NCBI GenBank assembly: GCA_017939945.1 | Contig: JAGAZS010000108.1 | Span: 1 to 11,592 of the forward strand | Direction: 5' to 3' | Origin: Schwartzia sp. (in: firmicutes) | Lineage (GTDB): Bacteria > Bacillota > Negativicutes > Selenomonadales > Selenomonadaceae | DNA length: 11,592 bases | Notes under the pieces: model-generated | The model's input: only the letters and a program-made list of their open reading frames with translations | Told to the model about the DNA's origin: nothing | Databases searched by the model: none | Position numbers and translations under genes: made by a program | Shown here: piece by piece, positions 1 to 4,449 of the stretch | How positions within the stretch are numbered: the first letter of the stretch is position 1 | How the letters are laid out: each line of letters begins with the position of its first letter

Positions 1-89
1 AACCCGCTCGTTTCCCAAAAATCATACCATTTTTTCTCGAACAACTTCGGATCGTACACTTTCGGAATCATGTTCCCCGTCTCCGGCAT
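1..89 (-). CDS. valS: Valine--tRNA ligase, N-terminal fragment (continues off the left edge)
   Basis: Only the first 29 codons are in the window. The start is the ATG at 89 on the minus strand. It is preceded by a perfect AGGAGG (98-103) with 8-nt spacing. The visible protein begins MPETGNMIPKVYDP and continues EKKWYDFWE. That is the typical opening of ValRS: an IPKVYDP-like segment followed by a conserved KKWYxFWE helix. The enzyme charges tRNA-Val in the cytoplasm and proofreads Thr. The HIGH and KMSKS catalytic motifs lie outside the window. No T-box leader is visible upstream, although Firmicute valS genes often carry one. The 176-bp gap to the next gene instead contains a long palindrome. 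Another class I synthetase (IleRS or LeuRS) cannot be fully excluded from 29 residues, but the sequence fits ValRS best. Confidence 0.85.
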   Translation of the reverse strand, partial: MPETGNMIPKVYDPKLFEKKWYDFWETSG

Positions 90-133
90 CAAAATAACCT
101 CCTGAGGAAACAACAAACAAGTCCCGCCGCGCC

Positions 134-237
134 TCTGCCGGGTCTTTTTCCGTCATGCCGCGTCAGATGTCGTTCAACGTAGCGATGCTACGCCTTCACG
201 ACATCTTCCTTGCCTGACGAAAAAATCCCTCGACAGA
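134..237. repeat. Long imperfect palindromic intergenic element between valS and the HMA-like gene
   Basis: About 104 bp fold back on themselves in nested arms. The outer arms are TCTGCCGGGTCTTTTTCCGTCA-like on the left (134-155) and the matching TGACGAAAAAATCCC...CAGA on the right (215-237). The middle arms AGATGTCGT (165-173) and ACGACATCT (198-206) are perfect. The inner hairpin is CGTAGC (178-183), GAT loop, GCTACG (187-192). It encodes no protein. The size and palindromy resemble a dispersed REP or MITE-like element. In RNA it would fold into a long stem in the leader of valS. It could also end transcription from the upstream minus-strand gene, because a T-run is present in either orientation. 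The repeat nature is inference: only one copy is in this window. Confidence 0.6.
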
Positions 238-265
238 ACCACGACTTGACTTATTCGGCGTTTCC

Positions 266-508
266 TTAAAGATTCGCCGTCAGCCCTTCCTCGCTGAAAG
301 CGTTCATGATTTCCGTCAGCTTTGTCTTGGACGGCGCGTAGTCGATCGTCGTCTCGCCGTCGTGGGCGTGGATATGGACGTACAGCACGCCGGCCATGCC
401 CAGGAGTTTTTTCTCCATTTTCTTCGCACTGTCTTCCGTATAGCCTTCAACCGTGAATTGCAGCCGCGTGTTTCCGCCCGTCGCGCCGCATCCGCATTCT
501 TTGCACAT
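266..508 (-). CDS. Small heavy-metal-associated (HMA-fold) protein lacking the usual CxxC loop
   Basis: An 80-aa cytoplasmic protein. From about residue 15 the pattern of strands and helices (LQFTVEG, then TEDSAKKMEKKLLG, then VLYVHIHAHDGETTIDY, then KTKLTEIMNAFSEEG) matches the beta-alpha-beta-beta-alpha ferredoxin-like fold of HMA/CopZ metallochaperones. The MxCxxC metal loop expected after the first strand is absent (EGYTED instead). Instead there is an N-terminal Cys cluster (C2, C5, C7 in MCKECGCG) and a His-rich strand, VHIHAHD (44-50). A role in metal binding or delivery is inferred from these residues and is not established. The start is supported by GGAGGG (515-520) with 6-nt spacing. 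It has its own -10 box just upstream and lies between the sfp-like gene and valS. Confidence 0.7.
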   Translation of the reverse strand: MCKECGCGATGGNTRLQFTVEGYTEDSAKKMEKKLLGMAGVLYVHIHAHDGETTIDYAPSKTKLTEIMNAFSEEGLTANL

Positions 509-549
509 GGAAATCCCTCCAAATTTATAATTTTATGAAGCCTTCGTTC

Positions 550-578
550 ATTATACAACGATATGAAAAAAACGGAAG
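550..578 (-). promoter_or_regulatory. Probable promoter of the HMA-like gene
   Basis: A perfect TATAAT reads leftward at 555-550, preceded by TG. The -35 region (about 573-578, CTTCCG) is weak. The promoter overlaps the upstream gene's terminator. The resulting leader is about 35 nt and contains the GGAGGG site. Confidence 0.45.
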
Positions 579-592
579 CCCCGACAGGGGTT
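565..592 (-). terminator. Rho-independent terminator of the sfp-like gene
   Basis: Read on the minus strand: stem AACCCC, loop TGTC, stem GGGGCTT, followed by TCCG and a run of seven T. The stem starts inside the TAA stop codon (591-593), so gene and terminator overlap. Termination and the next gene's promoter are packed into under 50 bp. Confidence 0.75.
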
Positions 593-1301
593 ACGATGTT
601 ATGGAATCTTGTTCCGTGAAGACGGCGTCGCCGTAAATCCCGTTTTCGCCGTGCCCGATAGTGAAAATTCGCGCTTTGTCGGGCAGCGCCTTCCGAGCCG
701 CGACGACGCCGACGGTCGCTTCCTGCGGGAGGAGGAAATTACGCCCCGCCAATGCGTCGGCGTTTTCTTTTTCCGCCGCGTCCAGCAGCGCGAAGCAGTC
801 CACGGTTTCCAGCCCGCCCGCGAGGCCCTCGCCCGTATATTTCAGCGCGGCCTCCTTCAGCGTCCAGAGGCGGAAAAAAGCGCGGGAGCGTTCCTCTTCC
901 GGCAGCGACGTCAAAAATTCGTGCTCCTTCGGGCGAAACCATCGCCTGGAAAAGGACAGGCTGAATTTGCGCTTTCGCTCGACGTCGACGCCGACCGCGC
1001 TTTGGCCGACGGCGACCGCGATATACGCGCCGCTGTGCGACAGGCTGACGGAAAGGGCGTGGTTTTTGCAAAAGGGCTTGCCTTTTTCGTCGTGGGAAAT
1101 TTCGATTTCAGCGGGGGAGAGGCCGGCGGTTTCGGCCAGACGCCAACGGGCGAAAAGCTCCGCCCAGAGCGAGCGGTTCTTGTCGGAGGCAAAGCGGAAA
1201 CGTGCGACGGCGGCTTGCCGTTCCGACGAAGCGAAGCCGAGATAGGGCGCGACGTCGCTTTCCAGCCAATCGCCGAGAAAAAGTACCGATACCTCCGCCA
1301 T
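591..1301 (-). CDS. Sfp-type 4'-phosphopantetheinyl transferase
   Basis: A 236-aa protein that transfers the 4'-phosphopantetheine arm of CoA onto a serine of carrier proteins (ACP, or NRPS/PKS carrier domains) in the cytoplasm. The family motifs are in order: a basic CoA-binding region (around KNRSLWAE, 41-48), SLSHSG (86-91), GVDVE (104-108) and WTLKEAALK (146-154). The predicted Mg2+ ligands D106, E108 and E150 have the spacing of B. subtilis Sfp (D107, E109, E151). The length, about 230 aa, is that of the Sfp subfamily and twice that of AcpS. The start ATG has AGGAG (1311-1315) 9 nt upstream. No NRPS or PKS gene is visible nearby, so it may serve as the housekeeping ACP synthase or act on a distant cluster. 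The gene is followed directly by a terminator. Confidence 0.92.
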   Translation of the reverse strand: MAEVSVLFLGDWLESDVAPYLGFASSERQAAVARFRFASDKNRSLWAELFARWRLAETAGLSPAEIEISHDEKGKPFCKNHALSVSLSHSGAYIAVAVGQSAVGVDVERKRKFSLSFSRRWFRPKEHEFLTSLPEEERSRAFFRLWTLKEAALKYTGEGLAGGLETVDCFALLDAAEKENADALAGRNFLLPQEATVGVVAARKALPDKARIFTIGHGENGIYGDAVFTEQDSITS

Positions 1302-1340
1302 ACCGCGCCGCTCCTTTCCTGGAATATTTGTTAGACATCT

Positions 1341-1439
1341 CTAAAAACTTTGCTCGATACACCCGTCAGCTTCGCCAAAAATGTGCCTCCCTCTTGGAGG
1401 GAGGTGGCAGCCCGCAGGGCAGACGGAAGGAGTTTTTAG
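1341..1439. repeat. Palindromic intergenic repeat with terminal inverted arms
   Basis: A roughly 99-bp element bounded by perfect inverted 9-mers CTAAAAACT (1341-1349) and AGTTTTTAG (1431-1439). Inside are a perfect 8-bp hairpin, CCTCCCTC, loop TTG, GAGGGAGG (1386-1404), and a smaller GCCC, GCA, GGGC hairpin (1410-1420). It then reads AGACGGAAGGAG. The pattern of a short CCTCCCTC hairpin followed by GGTGGCA and ACGGA-GGAG resembles a family of dispersed intergenic repeats I recall from gut and oral Firmicute genomes. It lies just upstream of the sfp-like gene and downstream of a terminator. Whether it acts as RNA or as a non-autonomous mobile element is unknown. Confidence 0.6.
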
Positions 1440-1454
1440 ATTCTGTTGCTACAT

Positions 1455-1494
1455 TATAAAAAGAGACGAGGCGAACCGTCAAGTTCGTCTCGTC
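1455..1494 (-). terminator. Rho-independent terminator of the YtxH-like gene
   Basis: On the minus strand, stem GACGAGACGAAC (1494-1483), a 6-nt loop, and stem GTTCGCCTCGTC (1476-1465). The 12-bp stem has one G-T type mismatch and is followed by TCTTTTTATAA. It ends the DUF1232/YtxH-like transcription unit. Confidence 0.85.
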
Positions 1495-1524
1495 CCTTCT
1501 TACTAATAGGGGAATTTGGGGTGA

Positions 1525-1983
1525 TTACGCTTCAACTGCCGGGGGATTCGGATTCAGCGCACGGAGCGTCTCGTCCAGCGATTCGCTGAAGCGCTCCAGC
1601 GTCTGCCGGATGTTCTCGACGTGGCCTTCCGCGTCCTCGTTCGTCTCCGGTACGTTCTCCGCGTCGGCGCTTTTCATTTGGGCGCGGAGTTCGGCGATCA
1701 GGGCTTCGCCCTTCTCCTGAAGTTCCTCCTTGAGCTGCGCCACCGATGCGCGAATCTTCTCATAGACCGCCTCGCGCTCCTCGTCGCTCGTGCAGACCTT
1801 CAGCGCCGCTTCGCCCTCGATGCGAAGCTTCTCAATCACGCGGTCCATCGCCGCGAATTCCTTGCAGGCCTCCGCCGTCTCCTTCACGGTCTGCTTCACC
1901 TCGTCGCTGGTCATAACCGCCGCGACGAAAGCGCCCAGCATACCGCCGATTGCCAACAGAAGTCCATTTTTTGCCATTCCCAT
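1525..1983 (-). CDS. YtxH-like membrane-anchored coiled-coil protein
   Basis: A 152-aa protein with one N-terminal hydrophobic, Gly/Ala-rich segment (about residues 6-24, GLLLAIGGMLGAFVAAVM). Residues 27-145 are almost entirely charged and helical, rich in Glu, Lys and Ala, and predicted to form coiled coil. This layout matches small YtxH/gas-vesicle-like stress proteins of Firmicutes, which sit on the membrane with a cytoplasmic helical tail. Family assignment is by architecture only and the function is unknown. The start ATG at 1983 has CCTCCT (AGGAGG) at 1992-1997, 8 nt away. The alternative Met at codon 3 is too far (14 nt). It lies 85 bp downstream of the DUF1232 gene and is probably co-transcribed with it, ending at the terminator 1455-1494. 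Confidence 0.75.
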   Translation of the reverse strand: MGMAKNGLLLAIGGMLGAFVAAVMTSDEVKQTVKETAEACKEFAAMDRVIEKLRIEGEAALKVCTSDEEREAVYEKIRASVAQLKEELQEKGEALIAELRAQMKSADAENVPETNEDAEGHVENIRQTLERFSESLDETLRALNPNPPAVEA

Positions 1984-2068
1984 GATTATTGCCTCCTTTG
2001 TTCATTTCCTTTTAAAATTTAATGTTGCGCTTGCAATAAAACGTGTCGCTGAAATACTCGCTTTTCAT

Positions 2069-2494
2069 TTACGCCGCCTGTTCCTCGGCAAGCTCCGCGA
2101 GCACCTTGTGCCCGAAGATGGCGCTGAGCTTCTGCCTTGCCTTCTCTTTGACCTCGTCGTCGATATAGGCTTGCGCCATCATCGTTGCTAGGAGGATCGC
2201 CGACAGGTCGTCGGTGTATCCGGCGAAGGGCATGAAGTCCGGCAGGAAGTCGAGGGGGGCGACGAAGTAGCCGAGCGCTGCGTATATGCCTGCCTTTACC
2301 TTCGTCGGGCAGTTGGGATTCTCCGTTGCGTAGTATAGCTGCATCGCTTTGTAGATCAGCTGCAGTCCCGCCGACTTAATCTTGTTTTTGATCTTCGACC
2401 AAAAGTCCTCTTCGGAAAATTCTCCCGCGTAGTACTCGACGTCGATCTCTTCCGTCTCACCTGTCCTTGGATTGTAGAAACGCGCTTTTTCCAT
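2069..2494 (-). CDS. DUF1232 (YkvA-type) small membrane protein
   Basis: A 141-aa protein. The core at about residues 73-100 contains the signature of the DUF1232/YkvA family: ALGYFVAP, PLDFLPDF, PFAGYTDDLSAI. This is a hydrophobic stretch with a P-L/I-D-L/F-I/L-P-D turn, then a DD pair (95-96). The family is small, widespread and of unknown function, thought to be membrane-associated. The N-terminal 40 residues are hydrophilic. I place the start at the ATG at 2494. A possible ATG at 2503 leaves no space from AGAAAGG (2504-2510), whereas 2494 has 9 nt. It is the first gene of a leftward unit driven by a near-consensus promoter (2543-2571) and is divergent from an HTH-membrane protein gene. 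Confidence 0.85.
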   Translation of the reverse strand: MEKARFYNPRTGETEEIDVEYYAGEFSEEDFWSKIKNKIKSAGLQLIYKAMQLYYATENPNCPTKVKAGIYAALGYFVAPLDFLPDFMPFAGYTDDLSAILLATMMAQAYIDDEVKEKARQKLSAIFGHKVLAELAEEQAA

Positions 2495-2518
2495 CGGCCT
2501 CATCCTTTCTTTTGGTAT

Positions 2519-2534
2519 ATAAGGATTTCCTTAT
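2519..2534. promoter_or_regulatory. Perfect palindrome at the predicted transcription start of the DUF1232 gene
   Basis: ATAAGGA, TT, TCCTTAT, a 7-bp perfect inverted repeat. It begins about two bases downstream of the expected +1 (about 2536) of the leftward promoter. Its position suits an operator that blocks initiation or clearance, or a 5' hairpin in the mRNA. It lies in the shared divergent region, so the adjacent HTH protein is a natural candidate binder. That link is inference. Confidence 0.5.
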
Positions 2535-2542
2535 CTGTGCGC

Positions 2543-2571
2543 ATCATAATACTTTTATGTTGCTTTGTCAA
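2543..2571 (-). promoter_or_regulatory. Near-consensus sigma-A promoter for the DUF1232/YtxH-like unit
   Basis: On the minus strand, TTGACA (2571-2566), exactly 17 nt spacer, TATGAT (2548-2543). AT-rich sequence upstream (2572-2605) could act as an UP element. The leader is about 40 nt. Confidence 0.85.
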
Positions 2572-2644
2572 TATTAAATTTGATTAAAATTTAATTAGAG
2601 CAATAAAAACTGATGACATATATAATCAAATCATGTGGATTATG

Positions 2645-2673
2645 TTGCCTTTTTCTTCTATTGGTGATAATAT
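2645..2673 (+). promoter_or_regulatory. Candidate promoter of the HTH-membrane gene
   Basis: TTGCCT (2645-2650), 17 nt, then TAATAT (2668-2673) with an extended TG at 2665-2666. The predicted start, about 2680, is only some 17 nt before the ATG. A TATAAT at 2621-2626 with a poor -35 is an alternative with a longer leader. Confidence 0.4.
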
Positions 2674-2696
2674 ATTAGGAGAAAGAAGGGAAAGAC

Positions 2697-3284
2697 ATGA
2701 CGGAACAGAAGACGTTGACAGTCAAGGAGGTCGCGGAACAGCTCGGCCTCAGCGAATATACGGTGCGGAAGAAAATCCGGGAGGGGGAGATCGAGGGAGA
2801 CCGCCAATCGAACCGGGCGGGCTACCAAATCCCGTGGGAATCCTTCCGGAAATACGCGGAGCAGCAGGACAAGAAGCTCGGCTCCCGTTGGAGCCAGGCG
2901 GCCCTCGTTGCGGGCAGCTCGATCGTCGGGCGGCTGATCGGCGGTCCCATCGGCGGCTTCGTTGGCGGGCTGGTGACGGGCGGCGCGCTGTTCATGAACG
3001 GCGACAAGGCGGAAGCCGAGGGAACGCCCACGGATTTCGAGGACCTCGACGAGCTGAAGGACCCGGAGCTGATCGAGAAGATCATCGAGCGTCTCGGCGC
3101 GGAGATGGACGAGGTCAACATCCGCATCGAGTTCGCACAGTATCAGGTCGACGAGGCGGCGACGCCCGAGGAGAAGAAAGAAGCGATGCAATCGCTGATG
3201 GAAAACAAGCTCGAATATTCGCGGCTCAACAAGCAGGTCAAGGATTTGGAAATCAAAAAAACGCTGCTGATGAAAAAAAGATAG
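2697..3284 (+). CDS. HTH (MerR/excisionase-type) protein with glycine-zipper membrane segment and coiled coil
   Basis: A 195-aa protein. Residues about 7-54 (TLTVKEVAEQLGLSEYTVRK, then IREGEIEG, then GYQIPWESFRKY) are a clear HTH_17/excisionase-type winged helix, the kind that binds DNA. Residues 68-101 are Gly-rich and hydrophobic, with repeated GxxxG-like spacing (GRLIGGPIGGFVGGLVTGG). This resembles glycine-zipper membrane segments. Residues 113-195 are charged, helical and likely coiled coil. A DNA-binding domain ahead of a membrane-type segment is unusual and suggests a membrane-tethered regulator or a nucleoid-membrane linker. No function is known to me. The start has GAAGGGA about 5 nt upstream. 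It is divergent from the DUF1232 gene and ends at a strong bidirectional terminator. TTG/GTG alternatives have no better RBS. Confidence 0.8.
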   Translation: MTEQKTLTVKEVAEQLGLSEYTVRKKIREGEIEGDRQSNRAGYQIPWESFRKYAEQQDKKLGSRWSQAALVAGSSIVGRLIGGPIGGFVGGLVTGGALFMNGDKAEAEGTPTDFEDLDELKDPELIEKIIERLGAEMDEVNIRIEFAQYQVDEAATPEEKKEAMQSLMENKLEYSRLNKQVKDLEIKKTLLMKKR

Positions 3285-3287
3285 GAA

Positions 3288-3328
3288 AAGCCCCGCTTCG
3301 CGATAAAACATCGTGCGAAGCGGGGCTT
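3288..3328. terminator. Bidirectional rho-independent terminator between convergent genes
   Basis: A perfect 14-bp stem, AAGCCCCGCTTCGC (3288-3301) and GCGAAGCGGGGCTT (3315-3328), with a 13-nt loop. T-rich sequence lies on both sides: on the minus strand TTTTCCTATCTTTTTTTC follows, and on the plus strand CTTGCTAACTTTT. It separates the HTH-membrane gene from the leftward membrane protein gene. Confidence 0.9.
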
Positions 3329-3339
3329 CTTGCTAACTT

Positions 3340-3726
3340 TTAGATATTGAAGAAATTGCACATCTTCTTTGACAGGTCGTAGGCGTCCATGTCCTTGTGG
3401 GACAGCAGGTAATCGAGGGAATAGACCGCGAAGAACGAAGAGATTGGCACGAATCGCCGATACTTGCGGAAATTCGTCCAGAGCAGCAGCTTGTGGTAGA
3501 GCTTGTCGAAGTCTTCTTTCGTTGGGTTGTACTTCGCCATGACCTTTTTCAGCTTGCGGTCCTTCAGGCAGAAGTCGTACATCTCGTCGATGAGCTTCGG
3601 GTTTTCCACATCGTGCTCATAGGTGCGGATCAGGTTGTTGACAGTATTCAGCTTGTAAAGCTGGCGCCACATCTCGAAAAGGAAGAGCGCGACAAGGACG
3701 CCGAGGACAACGTAAATGAGAACCAA
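3340..3726 (-). CDS. Small single-pass membrane protein of unknown function
   Basis: About 128 aa. A strongly hydrophobic N-terminal helix (VLIYVVLGVLVALFLFEMW) is followed by a basic, aromatic-rich cytoplasmic domain (for example KLYHKLLLWTNFRKYRRF). I do not recognise a family. I place the start at TTG 3726. It has AAAGGTGA a few bases upstream (about 3729-3737), and codon use becomes GC-rich only from about here. The open frame extends to a TTG at 3789, but that TTG is the first half of a TTGACA -35 box and has no ribosome site. GTG at 3735 is a second alternative. The gene is convergent with the HTH-membrane gene and has its own promoter. Confidence 0.65.
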   Translation of the reverse strand: MVLIYVVLGVLVALFLFEMWRQLYKLNTVNNLIRTYEHDVENPKLIDEMYDFCLKDRKLKKVMAKYNPTKEDFDKLYHKLLLWTNFRKYRRFVPISSFFAVYSLDYLLSHKDMDAYDLSKKMCNFFNI

Positions 3727-3760
3727 GAGAATCACCTTTCCAATAATAGTTTTATATTTT

Positions 3761-3789
3761 AGTAAAACATGATACAGGCGGTTTGTCAA
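3761..3789 (-). promoter_or_regulatory. Promoter of the small membrane protein gene
   Basis: On the minus strand, TTGACA (3789-3784), 17 nt spacer, TTTACT (3766-3761). It predicts a start near 3754 and a leader of about 25 nt carrying AAAGGTGA. The -35 is perfect and the -10 matches 4 of 6 positions. Confidence 0.65.
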
Positions 3790-3811
3790 ACGAAATTGTT
3801 TCCGAAATCAA

Positions 3812-3827
3812 TGTTTCGCGTGATAAA
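3812..3827. promoter_or_regulatory. Degenerate parS-like site
   Basis: TGTTTCGCGTGATAAA matches 13 of 16 positions of the perfect site at 3902, in the same orientation and exactly 90 bp upstream. The flanking bases are also alike: GAAAT...TTTCC...AATGTTTC precedes both. This suggests an old duplication of a roughly 35-bp module. ParB binding here would be weak. Confidence 0.4.
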
Positions 3828-3901
3828 AGACTGTTGGAAGCGGCAGCGTTTTACAGTCTCTTATGCAGCTTAGCCTGTAACAATCGGAAATGATTTCCAA
3901 A

Positions 3902-3917
3902 TGTTTCACGTGAAACA
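3902..3917. promoter_or_regulatory. parS: parS centromere site (ParB/Spo0J binding)
   Basis: TGTTTCACGTGAAACA is a perfect 16-bp palindrome and an exact match to the bacterial chromosomal parS consensus (B. subtilis TGTTNCACGTGAAACA). ParB dimers load at such sites as CTP-dependent clamps and recruit SMC and ParA for origin segregation. It lies in a non-coding gap between two divergently facing genes, which fits a site kept for itself. A second palindrome, GGAAAT, G, ATTTCC (3886-3898), sits immediately to its left. In Firmicutes most parS sites lie in the origin-proximal part of the chromosome, so the window is probably there (inference). Confidence 0.92.
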
Positions 3918-3949
3918 AACGAACATAACCTGAAAAAAATCTGAAACAT

Positions 3950-3978
3950 TTGCATGAAAGCGGCACGAAAGGTATAAT
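3950..3978 (+). promoter_or_regulatory. Promoter of the 55-aa ORF
   Basis: TTGCAT (3950-3955), 17 nt, then perfect TATAAT (3973-3978). The start is predicted near 3985, giving a short leader with GGGGTGGGG. It begins 33 bp after the parS site, so ParB spreading could affect it. Confidence 0.6.
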
Positions 3979-4002
3979 CGTTTTGAAAAGCGGGGTGGGG
4001 TA

Positions 4003-4170
4003 ATGGACAAAGAAACGCGGCTGCGGCTCACGCGGCAGCTGGACGAGATGAAGAAGCGCATGGCGGCGGAAGCCAGCGATCTCGATTACGAGACCCAGCG
4101 CTACGCGATCCGCTCATTGGAGAGAATCCTGGAAAAGGATATAGCGACGGACATACGGGAAAAAGAGTGA
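4003..4170 (+). CDS. Small 55-aa helical protein, unknown
   Basis: ATG at 4003 to TGA at 4168-4170. The protein is very hydrophilic and looks all-helical (MDKETRLRLTRQLDEMKKRM, then EASDLDYETQRYAIRSLERI, then a short acidic/basic tail), with heptad-like Leu/Ile/Met spacing suggesting a coiled coil. GC-rich third positions (CTG CGG CTC ACG CGG CAG CTG) support real coding. It has a promoter with perfect TATAAT and a G-rich ribosome site (GGGGTGGGG, 3992-4000) 2 nt from the ATG. I know no family. It lies between the parS site and the HicA-like gene. Confidence 0.6.
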   Translation: MDKETRLRLTRQLDEMKKRMAAEASDLDYETQRYAIRSLERILEKDIATDIREKE

Positions 4171-4183
4171 GCGCAAAGAAAAA

Positions 4184-4214
4184 TTGGCATTAACGGCTGA
4201 AATCGTGGTATAAT
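4184..4214 (+). promoter_or_regulatory. Promoter of the hicA-hicB pair
   Basis: TTGGCA (4184-4189), a long 19-nt spacer, then perfect TATAAT (4209-4214) with extended TGG (TGn) at 4206-4208. The extended -10 can offset the spacer length. Transcription would start near 4221, just before GGGAG (4229-4233). Confidence 0.6.
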
Positions 4215-4245
4215 AACTGGGAGACAAAGGGAGTGTGATTTTCTG

Positions 4246-4436
4246 GTGCCAACAGGCGCAGAGGTTGTCCGAATGCTCAAGGAAGCAGGATGCAAGTTTG
4301 AAAGCCAGGGTACGAACCATGAATGGTGGGTAAACCCCAATACAGGGGAGCGATTCCAAGTGCCAAGGCATAAGACGCAAGAAGTCAAAGCCAAGACGCT
4401 GCATATATCTTGAAAGCGGCTGGAATCAGGAAGTAG
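4246..4436 (+). pseudogene. hicA: HicA-type mRNA interferase toxin, C-terminus frameshifted
   Basis: From GTG 4246 the frame reads PTGAEVVRMLKEAGCKFESQ, then GTNHEWW, then TGERFQVPRHKTQEVKAKTL, and stops at TGA 4411 after 55 residues. This is a HicA fold: helix, GxxH catalytic-His loop (H25), basic VPRH strand and TL turn. HicA proteins normally end in TLxxILKxAGI. Here ILKAAGIRK then TAG (4407-4436) is present, but in the -1 frame. One base appears to be missing near CATATATC (4402-4409), and a full-length protein would be about 62-63 aa. The last helix is therefore lost, and the toxin may be weak or dead. GTG has GGGAG 12 nt upstream, which is a little far. CTG 4243 is an alternative. A sequencing error remains possible. 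hicB follows 14 bp after the original stop. Confidence 0.7.
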
Positions 4437-4449
4437 GGAGGGAGCGCTT

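Noticed and set aside
90..265. T-box riboswitch upstream of valS
   Set aside because: No AGGGTGGNACCGCG-like T-box sequence or antiterminator is visible on the minus strand, and the palindromic arms do not fit the T-box layout.
609..1334. A 241-codon plus-strand open frame opposite the phosphopantetheinyl transferase
   Set aside because: It is a shadow frame. The minus-strand frame has all Sfp motifs, a good ribosome site and a terminator.
4101..4404. Two minus-strand open frames opposite hicA
   Set aside because: They are unlike any family, Ser/Arg/Cys-rich, with no ribosome site. The plus strand carries recognisable HicA sequence.
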